NCBI GenBank assembly: GCA_016713905.1
Contig: JADJOE010000003.1
Coordinates: forward strand, 1,922,001-1,986,000
From: Candidatus Vicinibacter proximus
GTDB taxonomy: Bacteria; Bacteroidota; Bacteroidia; Chitinophagales; Saprospiraceae
Length of the DNA stretch: 64,000 nucleotides
Direction: 5' to 3'
Below the pieces are notes generated by a model. It was not told where the DNA came from. It did not search any database and saw nothing but the letters and a program-made list of their open reading frames with translations. Every line of letters starts with the position of its first letter. Position 1 is the stretch's first letter. The position numbers and the translations under genes were made by a program. Below, piece after piece: positions 18,457 to 27,603 of this stretch.

Positions 18457-18730
18457 GTGAGAAGCATATCACTTATTTCATTATGCAAAATCATCCACGT
18501 ATTTCAGCAGGCAGCAGTTAGGCATTTGTCCTTTTACTCCGCAGGTTCTTCATCAGCACTTGCAGCTTTCACCTTTTGCTTATCAGCGTTACATCCGCAG
18601 GTCTCGGTTAGCCCATCAGCCAGTTTTTGGCATCAAGGTTTATCAGCTTCCTTGTGGTTGTTTCGTTTGGTGCTATCCATCAGGTGTTCGTGAGCTTTCA
18701 GCATTGCCCTTTTAGGGCTTTGCTATTGCT
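18457..18730. other. Non-coding stretch with regularly spaced ATCAG words
   Basis: No gene supported. TATCAG or CATCAG recurs at 18551, 18581, 18614, 18641 and 18678, about 27-37 bases apart. On the minus strand these read CTGATA or CTGATG. Meaning unknown; it could be a degenerate repeat or part of a structured transcript. Confidence 0.3.
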
Positions 18731-18767
18731 TTAAAACAAGAAGCCCCACCACAAGGGCAGGGCTTCT
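18731..18767 (-). terminator. Rho-independent terminator of the 251-aa gene
   Basis: On the minus strand AGAAGCCC pairs with GGGCTTCT (18760-18767 with 18739-18746), followed by TTGTTTT. It lies about 30 bases after the stop of the gene at 18799-19554. Confidence 0.7.
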
Positions 18768-18798
18768 ATTTAACCGATAAGAAAGAATATTTATGAAA

Positions 18799-19554
18799 TT
18801 ACATACCACTAACTGCTACCAAAGAAAGTGCATTGTATGACCCGTTTTTCAGTGGGTACATTGTGCCGTTTACTTCTTGATAAAATTCAATACCCAATGC
18901 AAGGAAAAGAGGATGTGTACTTGCAGCGGTAACGGTATTGGTAAGCGTTAATGCAGTAGTAGCAACAGCATCCCAAGGAAGTATCGCAGATGCATTACTA
19001 TCAATAACATAAGTTTCATTTTCAAAATCAACATCCACACCAGCAGAAATAATTTTGTAGTGTGTAGTACCACCAGGTGCAGCAATCATATTGGAAGGAA
19101 TATAAGAAGGAATATCTACACCCAAAACACCAGTAGGACGGTCAATATTGCTTGTATATGGTGCATAAATGGTAGTCCCTAACTTGCCGTTAATATTGAA
19201 CTCAAAGCCCAACAACAATTCAGCTTCACCATCAATTACATTTCTTTCACCACGAGGATTAACCGCATCCATCTGAATAACCTTAATCATTTTTTGCGTT
19301 AAGCGACTAACCATTCTGCTATCAGACGCATTTTGAAGCAATGCTCTTAAAGAAGTACGCAAAATTTTCCCAGCCTTACCGGCTCTGCCAAATTCTGCAC
19401 CATTTTCACGAGTACGTTGAAAGTTTGGATCATTGGCAATACGGTCAGCAGATACACCGCCTTTTTCACGAGCCAAATAACCGTCTTTAGATTTGTAAAA
19501 AGTGATACCACCGATAGTGCCATCCAATTTTATAATGCCTTTTTGTTGTGCCAT
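18799..19554 (-). CDS. Conserved Bacteroidota protein of unknown function (251 aa)
   Basis: Reads from ATG at 19554 down to 18799. The N-terminus MAQQKGIIKLDGTIGGITFY and the later RTRENGAEFGRAGKAGKILR belong to a family I recall as widespread in Bacteroidota, always hypothetical and often on mobile elements. The C-terminal half is beta-rich and ends with HPLFLALGIEFYQEVNG. There is no signal peptide. A clear terminator follows. The family's size and beta-rich tail could suit a phage-tail or extracellular structural role, but that is a guess. No function is assigned. Confidence 0.75.
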   Translation of the reverse strand: MAQQKGIIKLDGTIGGITFYKSKDGYLAREKGGVSADRIANDPNFQRTRENGAEFGRAGKAGKILRTSLRALLQNASDSRMVSRLTQKMIKVIQMDAVNPRGERNVIDGEAELLLGFEFNINGKLGTTIYAPYTSNIDRPTGVLGVDIPSYIPSNMIAAPGGTTHYKIISAGVDVDFENETYVIDSNASAILPWDAVATTALTLTNTVTAASTHPLFLALGIEFYQEVNGTMYPLKNGSYNALSLVAVSGM

Positions 19555-19698
19555 TGTATTAAATATTTAATGCGTTAATAAATCAATTTGATACAAAACT
19601 AAACCACTATATAAGCCATTACAAACCTGCCCTTCCGCTATTTCCGTTATTACCACATTATTCCAACAAACACACTTTTACCGCTCATAAATAAGTAA

Positions 19699-19706
19699 TA
19701 TCTTTG
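19699..19706 (+). promoter_or_regulatory. Bacteroidota -7 box (TATCTTTG) with palindrome downstream
   Basis: TATCTTTG fits the TAnnTTTG consensus. It lies 53 bp upstream of the small gene at 19759. A 6-bp-arm palindrome CTATCC-N7-GGATAG (19720-19738) sits in the predicted leader and could be an operator. Confidence 0.6.
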
Positions 19707-19758
19707 CAATAGATACATCCTATCCGAAGTATGGATAGTGTATGAAATAAGTATTGTA

Positions 19759-19950
19759 ATGATGAACAGACTGTGTATTTATCCGAAAGACATTCAGATA
19801 ATCACAGGCAAAAGCGACAGATATGGTAGATACCTTATTAAGAGGATTAAAGAGTACTTCAACAAAGAGCAACACCAAGTTGTTACCGTTGAAGAGTTCT
19901 GCCAGTATATGGGCTTACAATTGGAAGCAGTTGTTAGTCAATTAAGATAG
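19759..19950 (+). CDS. Small conserved protein, possible DNA-binding accessory protein
   Basis: About 63 residues from ATG 19759 (ATG 19762 is equally possible). Sequence features: IYPKDIQIITGKSDRYGRYL and VVTVEEFCQYMGL. The second segment resembles a helix-turn-helix of excisionase/MerR-like type (hTVEEFCxYMGL), and similar small proteins occur on Bacteroidota mobile elements. It has its own promoter and a possible operator. The function is inferred only; it could regulate an element once present here. Confidence 0.6.
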   Translation: MMNRLCIYPKDIQIITGKSDRYGRYLIKRIKEYFNKEQHQVVTVEEFCQYMGLQLEAVVSQLR

Positions 19951-20381
19951 TGTAAAAACTTATCTTCGCCTTTTGCTTATGATAAGGACAAACACACTCT
20001 ACACTAAACTAAATATTTTCTTTTCTTTGTGCTGTACTTGCACTTGTTTTAGTGGGTTTTGTTGCCCAGTTGTTGCCCAAATAAATACGCAACCCCTGAA
20101 ACGCCTTATTGATAAGGCTTTACATTTTAACTTAACAATTTGTATCGGAAAGTAACTGCAGAAAAGGGAACGGCAGCCGCAAGGCTGCTGAAATTTTTCC
20201 TAATATTGGCACGAAGCACAAACAAATAATTACCGATCCTTTCATACTATGTAAGTAAAGTTAATTATTTTTGGAATAGATATGTACACCTCTTATTAAA
20301 CAAATCTCAATGCAGGTAGACAGACTTGTGCCTTGATATGGCCGTTATATATGAGTTATTGGCTATTTCAAAAATTGACAA
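19951..20381. other. Gap: possible element edge, no gene supported
   Basis: Contains a near-perfect palindrome GCCTTAT-TG-ATAAGGC (about 20103-20118) and a weak inverted pair GGCACGAAG / CTTGTGCC (20208-20216, 20325-20332) just before GTTATAT at 20344. The latter could be a degenerate attC-like site upstream of the GldM-like pseudogene. Confidence 0.35.
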
Positions 20382-21107
20382 ATGAATATGCGATACATTA
20401 TTATATTGCTTTGCATAATAAAAACAAGCAAAACAAACGTCTAAATTATTGCGATTGAAAACACGAGATTAAATTATGCATATCCTAAGATTGAAAATAA
20501 ATTAAAGATTATTGTAGAGAATGAAAAATGCGAATCCATATTTCTTAGAACAGATAATGGTAAGATAATGAATTCGTATGACTTAGGAAATCGTTGTCAA
20601 TATACATTTATCCCAGATTCAATTGGACTTGCTACTTTGACTATCTATAAAGTTAAACATTTTGATACCATTAAGATTGGCGAGCAAAAATACTGAATCA
20701 AAAAATGGCCAGAACAAAGAGCAATGATTGGAAACATCGAATCAGGAAGTATGACAAGAGGAATTTTTCTAGCTCAAAGAGGAATTATCATACTGATTGA
20801 GTTTTATGACATACAAGGATGAATCAAATTAAATTCATACAAAATAGAAGTTTTACGAAATAACAAATTATTTCTACAATTAATAAATTTTGGCGATAAT
20901 TTTGAAAAACAGAATTATGATAAATTAGAATCCATAAAAAATGGTGATATCATAATCTTTAGTGAAATCAAACTGCGAATGCCAGGAGAGTCTAATGAAA
21001 CTAAATTAAAAGAAGTTAAAATTGAAATAAAAAAACAGTCCATAACATGGCATAAACGCTACACAGCAAAGCATCAAAAATCATTCACTTTTAATTTTTT
21101 ACGGTAA
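20382..21107 (+). pseudogene. Secreted GldM C-terminal-domain-like protein, broken by three in-frame stops
   Basis: One frame runs from ATG 20382 (signal-peptide-like MNMRYIIILLCI) to TAA 21105-21107, interrupted by TAA at 20442, TGA at 20694 and TGA at 20820. Translated through, it reads like the C-terminal beta domains of the gliding/secretion protein GldM: NTRLNYAYPKIENKL, then IKKWPEQRAMIG, then MTRGIFLAQRGI, ending KNGDIIIFSEIKLRMPG. All three stops can arise from single C-to-T changes (CAA or CGA codons), with no indel needed. Native GldM is larger and has an N-terminal membrane helix, so this is a short secreted paralogue. It is followed at once by an attC-like repeat. Confidence 0.6.
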
Positions 21108-21179
21108 TGAAAAATTAATTCCTTACTTTTGGCTGCAAAGGTTTGGCGGTGCAGCGTTTATGCCAAATTCGTTATCGGA
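21039..21179 (+). repeat. attC-like inverted repeat (possible integron cassette recombination site)
   Basis: Outer TCCATAAC (21039-21046) pairs with GTTATCGGA (21171-21179). An inner perfect 12-bp pair, GGCATAAACGCT (21049-21060) and AGCGTTTATGCC (21153-21164), is separated from the outer boxes by unequal spacers. The overall 141-bp layout is like R''-L''-loop-L'-R' of attC sites. It sits between two unrelated co-oriented genes. Confidence 0.5.
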
Positions 21180-21230
21180 TATGCTTATGCGAAATTTCTT
21201 TTACCAAACAAACTGATTGAAACAAACAGA

Positions 21231-23075
21231 ATGAATAATATCATGACTCTTTATTTAACCCTTTGCGCAATTGTTTCATTTGCACAGAATCAGGCAATTG
21301 ATTCCCTTCAGCAGGCATTAAAAAATTATGATGCAAAAAAACTCGAACTGCACAATGACCTTTTGCCTGATGAAAGCGACACATTAAAGGTAGACATTTT
21401 GAATAAAATCAGTTGGGAATGCATAATGGTTTCTGACTACTTAAATGCTAAAAAATATGCTGATGATGCGCTCGCTATTTCGCAGCTTATTGGTTTTAAA
21501 AAGGGCATTGCCAATGCTTATAACACCATTGGAATTATCTACAATAAACTCGGCAATTTCCCAGAGGGGATTAAGAACTATTTTGCTGCATTGAAAATTC
21601 GCGAAGAAATAGGAGATAAGAAAGGTGTTTCTGCGTCTTATAACAACATCGGAAATATATATTTTGAACAGGGTAATTACTCGGAAGCGCTGAAGCATTA
21701 TTCTGCTTCGTTAAAAACTAAGGAAGAAACCGGTGATCAAAAAGGCATTGCGATTTCTTTTAATAACATTGGTAATATATTAAAGAAGCAGGGCAATTAT
21801 TCAGAAGCCCTGAAGAATTACTTTGCGTCTTCAAAAATAAAGGAAGATGTCGGGGACAAAAAAGGCATTGCGACTTCATACAACAACATTGGAGTAACTT
21901 ATCTGGACCAAGGAAATTACGAAGAAGCGATCAAATATCACCTCGCTGCTTTGAAATTATTTGATGAGATCGGAGACAAAGAGGCAATTGCAACAAGCTT
22001 TATAAATATTGGAAGCATTAAAATTAAAATTCAAGAGGCAAGAGAAGGAAAGGCCTGGTTGTTAAAAGGCTTAAAACTTGGAAAAGAAATTGCTGCTCTA
22101 CCGATATTAAGAGATAGCTATGAAGGACTTGCTCTAGCTGACAGTGCACTTGGTAATTTTAAAGACGCTTATGAAAATCATAAGAAATATATTCTATACC
22201 GAGATAGTTTAAATAATGAAGAAGCCATCAAGAAGTCACTTCAAACAAAGATGCAGTTTGAGTTTGATAAAAAGGAAGCCGAAACAAAAGCTCACACCGA
22301 TTCTGAGTTAAAAAGACAAAAGCTACTGCGCAATGTTTTTTTGGTAGGTTTTATCATAGTGCTGCTATTTGCAGGAGTTTTTTTCCGTCAGCGTAATAAA
22401 ACAAAGAAAGAAAAGCAAAGAGCAGAAGAAGAGAAAAAGCGAAGCGAAGATTTATTGCTAAATATTCTTCCCAGTGAAGTGGCCGTTGAAATTAAAACCT
22501 CAGGCACAGCCAAAGCAAAAGCATTTACCATGGTTACCGTCATGTTCACCGACTTCAAGGATTTTACCAAGGTGAGCGAAAAAATAAGCGCTGAACTGTT
22601 AGTGGACGAAATACATGCCTGCTTTAGTGCCTTTGATACTATCTTAAGTAAATACAACATTGAAAAAATAAAAACCATTGGCGATGCTTACCTCTGTGCA
22701 AGCGGTTTGCCAGTTAGCAATTACACTCATGCTTTGGATATGTTGAATGCTGCTTTTGAAATTCGCAATTATATGTTGCAGCGCAAAAAGGAAAAGGAAG
22801 CCAAAGGAGAAATTTCTTTTGAATTAAGAATAGGTATTCACACAGGTCCTGTTGTGGCGGGTGTGGTAGGCGTTAAGAAATATGCTTACGACATCTGGGG
22901 TGATACGGTTAACATTGCAGCCCGTATGGAACAAAGCTCAGAAGTAGGAAAAATAAACATTAGCGGTAGTACCTATGAATTGGTGAAAGACAAATTCAAA
23001 TGCGAGCACCGCGGAAAAATTCAGGCGAAGAATAAGGGGGAGATTAATATGTATTTTGTAGAGGGAATGATTTGA
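21231..23075 (+). CDS. TPR-repeat class III adenylate cyclase with one membrane helix
   Basis: 614 residues from ATG 21231; the longer frame from 21129 runs through the attC-like repeat. Layout: signal-like N-terminus, five or more tetratricopeptide repeats (about 70-300, seen as AYNTIGIIYNKLGNF units 40 residues apart), coiled coil, a membrane helix LLRNVFLVGFIIVLLFAGVF (about 365-385), linker LLLNILPSEVA, and a cyclase domain. Catalytic residues are visible: metal-binding Asp in FTDFKDF and in TIGDAY, adenine-selecting Lys in EKIKTIGD and Asp in YDIWGDTVN, transition-state Asn and Arg in VNIAARME. It should make cAMP at the inner face of the membrane in response to TPR-mediated contacts. 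Confidence 0.9.
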   Translation: MNNIMTLYLTLCAIVSFAQNQAIDSLQQALKNYDAKKLELHNDLLPDESDTLKVDILNKISWECIMVSDYLNAKKYADDALAISQLIGFKKGIANAYNTIGIIYNKLGNFPEGIKNYFAALKIREEIGDKKGVSASYNNIGNIYFEQGNYSEALKHYSASLKTKEETGDQKGIAISFNNIGNILKKQGNYSEALKNYFASSKIKEDVGDKKGIATSYNNIGVTYLDQGNYEEAIKYHLAALKLFDEIGDKEAIATSFINIGSIKIKIQEAREGKAWLLKGLKLGKEIAALPILRDSYEGLALADSALGNFKDAYENHKKYILYRDSLNNEEAIKKSLQTKMQFEFDKKEAETKAHTDSELKRQKLLRNVFLVGFIIVLLFAGVFFRQRNKTKKEKQRAEEEKKRSEDLLLNILPSEVAVEIKTSGTAKAKAFTMVTVMFTDFKDFTKVSEKISAELLVDEIHACFSAFDTILSKYNIEKIKTIGDAYLCASGLPVSNYTHALDMLNAAFEIRNYMLQRKKEKEAKGEISFELRIGIHTGPVVAGVVGVKKYAYDIWGDTVNIAARMEQSSEVGKINISGSTYELVKDKFKCEHRGKIQAKNKGEINMYFVEGMI

Positions 23076-23922
23076 AAGGAGCACATCCTATAACATGGGC
23101 TTGGCGCGATTTGCTTTCGTTGAGCGCGTGGCGTGAGTGCGGTTCCCTTAAGTAATAAATTCCCTGGAAGCTAAAAAAACGAAATGGAGGAATAGGGATG
23201 GAATGATCTTTTTATTCAATTGTTGCTTTTTTAATTAACTTTCCTGAAGTAAATTCAACAAAAGCAAACAGCCCCAAGCTATAAATCTTTACCAGCAAGG
23301 CTATGACGACAACGACTAACAACAATATGATAAGAAACATTTAAGACATTGCACCTTTGTTAGCTGACCATTATGTGGACATTGAAATTGAAGCAACGAC
23401 TTTTGAAGTGAACAATAAATTGGTTGCTGAAAATGAACAACGACGTGGACTTTACCACAAGTATTCAGGACTGCTTCACGACAGTTGGTTTATTAAGGCA
23501 AATATCACCTCTGATAAATTTTCAAATACGCTCAATGACTTTACAACTCTCGTTTTTTCAGACGTAATCGTTGACAAGAAAAAAATAAAAATTGACCACG
23601 AAAAACTAGTTTTTCCAATACAAGTTGACCTTGAGACAATTAACTTGTGATTCAACACAGTGAACGAGGACGTTATCATTCTACATATAGCATAACTGCA
23701 ACATTATACCTCAATAAATACAGAATACAACTATGAATACTATTTCATGGTATCTTCTTAACACAGCTTGTCTCTTTTAAAGCACAAATCTTTTGGAAGA
23801 AAAAAGTTTGACCCATACATGAACGCTTTTGGACCAAAATAAATAAAATACAAAACCATGAAAAAGTTGCAATATTTGTGAATTAATCCAAAGAGTTCAA
23901 TAATTTATTAAACCATTCAATT
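23076..23922. other. Largely non-coding; half attC-like site and a possible gene remnant
   Basis: CCTATAACATGGGCTTGGC at 23087 begins 11 bases after the cyclase stop and resembles the left half of the attC-like site at 21039; no matching right half was found. An open frame from TTG 23357 to TGA 23650 (97 residues, YVDIEIEATTFEVNN start) lacks a convincing start and known family. It may be the tail of a lost cassette gene. Confidence 0.4.
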
Positions 23923-24976
23923 ATGATCGGCTTTTTTACTATTTTGGCTAACATTCCTGACATATATCCTAATAGCCATATTCGCTCAGACAACATCTTC
24001 TGGTGGAGATCAGTTTGGCCGTGCATATTCTGCTTTTGTATTAATTTCAGCTTATGCTGTATTTAGCCTGTTGTTAACGATAAAAATTGCAGCAAATGGA
24101 GGTTTTAACTGGATTTCCGATAGTACATTAAAACGAAACGTTATCGTTGCATTAATATGGCTTGGCATGATGTCAATTGCTATGTGTACGCTTGGGAAAA
24201 CGGAATACCATAAATATTATCATATAACAGGTTTCGCCCGTTCGTTTTCCTTCTTTATATCTTATGGTGCCATTTGGTTGCCATTATTGATACTCATACC
24301 TTATTTCATTTTTTTAAAACCAGAATGGCGGGAAACATGGTCGCCAATTTTGTTTAAAGTCTCTTTGGCAATTGGTTGTCTATTAGGGTTTTTATGGATT
24401 TTGACACCCAAAATAATGTCAGATTTAATATCAAAATCTTATAAAAAATTAGATGAACGAGAGTTGGCATTCAATTCTGCAATGCGTAACATTGAAAAGT
24501 ATCAAGACGTAATGTCTCTCTTATATTATATTAGTAAAACTTACGATGAACAAATACGTAATGCGGCATTGGCTAAAATAAAAGCCAACAAAAATATGGA
24601 AGATGAATTGATAGGCACATTGGAACGCAGTAGCCCTTATAGAGTGTTCGATTTTTTGGATGAGAACAAAGTAGAACATCCTGAACGGTTTATTGAACCA
24701 ATAGTTAAAAGTTTTTCTGTGATGATTGCGGATATGGAAGAAGGCATTAAGAACCCATACGATAATGGGGCCTTTGATGTAGGGCCCTTGCTCCGAGTTT
24801 TGGAGGAACAATTCAATGGCAGCATAGAGGTATTTAAACCGAATGTACTAAAATTGTATGAAGTTATGAAAACGCCCCCTGCTAAAAATCGCGTATATGT
24901 TGATACAGAGCAATGTAACGAAGTACTTTATGCATATCGAGAAGAAGTAAAAAACTGGTTAGCCAGGCACAAATAA
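23923..24976 (+). CDS. Membrane protein of unknown function with a frame break in a T6 run
   Basis: The main frame (24071-24976) has no good start. Joining it to ATG 23923 by removing one T from the T6 run at 23932-23937 gives an N-terminus MIGFLLFWLTFLTYILIAI, a plausible first membrane helix. Further helices are seen at FVLISAYAVFSLLLTI, VIVALIWLGMMSIAMC, FISYGAIWLPLLILIPYFIF and VSLAIGCLLGFLWIL. They are followed by a soluble helical C-terminal half of about 180 residues with no motif I recognise. The break is either a sequencing error or inactivation. Confidence 0.6.
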
Positions 24977-25598
24977 GTTCTAGTTATTAGTAAAGTCAAT
25001 GGCTCTTTAAACAAGGCTAAGAGTGATTTTATGATGAATATAATTGATTTCCGTACTGGATTTTACCAACTTAACATTCAGCCGTTGCCAAATCCTGAGA
25101 TACCAAATGATTTTCTATTACTTGCTTTCATTTACCTGCGGCACTCCAAGATCTGCTGACATCTTCTAAAATTCAGTTAAACAGAGCACCTTTTCGCCAT
25201 CTTCACTTTGTTTTCCTTCGGGAAAATCATCCCTGTGCAAGCTTAGGTATCCAATTCTGTTTTTTAATAATTGGGGCTCAAGGAGTCACAGAAAAATTAA
25301 TAAATTCGGATTCACTTTACTATAAAGATTCATTTTTCTTTCCAGATTGACTTTTTTTAAGACTTTCAGAACTTAATTATTTTCTCGAACTTACATGGGA
25401 AACAAAAAAAAGTTGCCCCTCTTACTCATAAAACTGCCCGGCATAATCTCATAAAATGTATTTTTTGGAATAATGAATAAAAAAGATGGTATTTTCACCG
25501 TATGCAGGTAGCCAGAAATAAACAAAAAACATAAGAATAAATTCAAGCTACCTAAAAACTAGTTTTAAAAGTTCCCATGAAAATATTAATCAGGATAT
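24977..25598. other. Intergenic gap, nothing recognised
   Basis: AT-rich, with no open frame of protein-like character and no clear promoter. It holds the leader of the LVIVD gene. Confidence 0.5.
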
Positions 25599-27038
25599 AT
25601 GAAAAAAATAAATAAAATATTCTGCTGGACAATATTAACATTGTTCTTTCAGTTTGCTGCTTATTCCCAGAATTGCAATACCCTCAATATTCAATTGCAA
25701 TCGGAAATTGCATCTACTTGTTCCAATATGACCATGACCATGATGCATGATGAACTTAATCGTCCCTATTTGTTTGTAGCAAATAAAGAGGCGGGGTTAA
25801 AAATTTATGACATATCTGTTATAGCAACGCCATCTCTTGTGGCCACTGTTCCTACATCTCTATACGACGCGCTTGATGTGATGAGTGTTTCTCAAAACGG
25901 AAATTATCTATACCTCGCATTAGGTAATTCTTTTACAAATCCCCAAAAATCGGGAATGGCCATTGTGGATGTTAGCAATCCAAGTTCACCATTGGTAACT
26001 GATTTTGAAAAACTAAATTCATCTCCAGTCGGCGGTGCAGGCATTGTCAAAGTAGAAGGAAACTACGCATATTTAGGCGCAATGAATAACGGACTAGTCA
26101 TTTTGGATGTAACAAATAAAAATAATATCCGCCTGGTCTCTCAGTTTATACCAAGCCTAAATTATCCTCCCATTAGAAATCCAGATCCTAAAAAATACAA
26201 TGCAAGAGGAATGGAAGTAAGGAACAGCATTGTATACTTATGTTATGATGCAGGCGGAATCCGAATTATAAATTGCACCAATAAACTATCGCCAGTAGAA
26301 ACGGGACACTGGTGCAATCCCGTCATGTACACTCCACTTGACCATCCGAAAGCATACAACAATTGCGTGTTGGATGATTCGCTTCTTTATGTCGCTGTAG
26401 ATTATGCAGGAATGGAAGTTCTGGATATTTCCGACACCAGCAATATTCAATTGCTCGGTTGGTGGAATCCATATAATGCTCCGAACAATAACTGGTTTAC
26501 CAGTCCAAGCCATTGCAATGAAATAAAATTTGAAAAGAATTGTAAACTAATTTTTATGTCTTGTGGAAAAAGTGATATGCAAGTGATTGATGTTTCCAAC
26601 CCTGCATTACCCGACTCCTGTAATTTTTATGGGGGTGTTTCAAATAATATTGGTACTTGGGGAATTGGGATGTGGCAAAATGAGATTTATCTTTCCTATA
26701 TCTGTGCAGTTGTTCCATTTTCCTCTAACTGGACGGGTGTAAAAATTCTTACCTATAATTCTTGTTCGTCAGGTATAGACAAACAGGAAGCTGAAAATAA
26801 ATTGACTATTTTTCCCAATCCATTTTCTACACATTCAGTTTTAAAATCAGAACATTTTTTAGAAAATGTAACGCTTACCATGGACAATGTTTTTGGGGAG
26901 ACCGTTAGACAAATAAAAAACATATCGGGACACACAGTTACTCTATCTCGTGATAATCTTCCGTGCGGGTTATATTTTGTTAGGTTGGCACAAAACAACA
27001 GAATAATCATTACAAAAAAAATATTGATTACTGACTGA
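25599..27038 (+). CDS. Secreted LVIVD-repeat beta-propeller with type IX secretion tail
   Basis: 479 residues. The signal peptide ends at AAYSQ (about residue 24). Repeats of the LVIVD type follow: YLFVANKEAGLKIYDIS, GMAIVDVSNPSSP, YLGAMNNGLVILDV, YVAVDYAGMEVLDIS, MQVIDVSNPALPDS. These form a beta-propeller usually found at the surface or outside the cell. The C-terminal about 75 residues (LTIFPNPFS ... GLYFVRLAQNN) are a Por-secretion tail that directs export through the type IX system. Cysteines are frequent, as expected for an extracellular protein. Binding partner unknown. Confidence 0.88.
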   Translation: MKKINKIFCWTILTLFFQFAAYSQNCNTLNIQLQSEIASTCSNMTMTMMHDELNRPYLFVANKEAGLKIYDISVIATPSLVATVPTSLYDALDVMSVSQNGNYLYLALGNSFTNPQKSGMAIVDVSNPSSPLVTDFEKLNSSPVGGAGIVKVEGNYAYLGAMNNGLVILDVTNKNNIRLVSQFIPSLNYPPIRNPDPKKYNARGMEVRNSIVYLCYDAGGIRIINCTNKLSPVETGHWCNPVMYTPLDHPKAYNNCVLDDSLLYVAVDYAGMEVLDISDTSNIQLLGWWNPYNAPNNNWFTSPSHCNEIKFEKNCKLIFMSCGKSDMQVIDVSNPALPDSCNFYGGVSNNIGTWGIGMWQNEIYLSYICAVVPFSSNWTGVKILTYNSCSSGIDKQEAENKLTIFPNPFSTHSVLKSEHFLENVTLTMDNVFGETVRQIKNISGHTVTLSRDNLPCGLYFVRLAQNNRIIITKKILITD

Positions 27039-27579
27039 TAGGCATGTATAATGGAAATTAATATTCCGAGGGTAAATCTTTAATCCGGTGATTCGCTATA
27101 TTATTTTTTTTGGTCTAGAAATTTCCTGCCCACTGCAAGCGGGGCTTAACAATATAGTTTAGAATTATTAATAGTTCTTCCATAATTATGGTGGTCAAAT
27201 TTTCATATTGATGGATTAACAAATTAAGCAATTTCTTCTACCCGATTGTTTTGGCAATAACCTTGTGTAGATTCGTTAATACTATTATTTTAAATTAGTC
27301 CACATCTCATTATTCGGATTCACCTTTTTATATTCTAAAAATGGTACTATCCCTCTAACCAAGTACTAATTCTATGGGTATTATCATAAAATTGAATTTT
27401 AAACCTCAAATATGTTAATTTTCTTATACGACAAAAATTGCTTTATGCTTAGATTCAGGAATAGCAAATTAATGTTTCAAAATCAATCCTTCAGAAAAAT
27501 ATTTAGTTAAAATTATTCCTGGGATTCAATTTAATTCAAATTAGCAGGATTGGACAAGTGCTTAATAAACCCTTACCCA
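27039..27579. other. Intergenic gap, nothing recognised
   Basis: AT-rich spacer between two secreted-protein genes; no protein-like frame or hairpin stood out. Confidence 0.5.
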
Positions 27580-27587
27580 TACTTTTG
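27580..27587 (+). promoter_or_regulatory. Bacteroidota -7 box (TACTTTTG)
   Basis: TACTTTTG matches TAnnTTTG and lies 16 bp before the ATG of the M43 protease gene at 27604, giving a very short leader. No well-placed -33 TTTG was found. Confidence 0.45.
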
Positions 27588-27603
27588 CATCAAAGTAAAA
27601 ATT

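Noticed and set aside
18551..18690. Hammerhead-ribozyme-like CTGATGA words on the minus strand
   Set aside because: No GAAA box and no stem II or III pairing at the required spacing.
20442..20822. Stop-codon reassignment (TAA/TGA read as sense)
   Set aside because: All other genes in the window use these stops normally.
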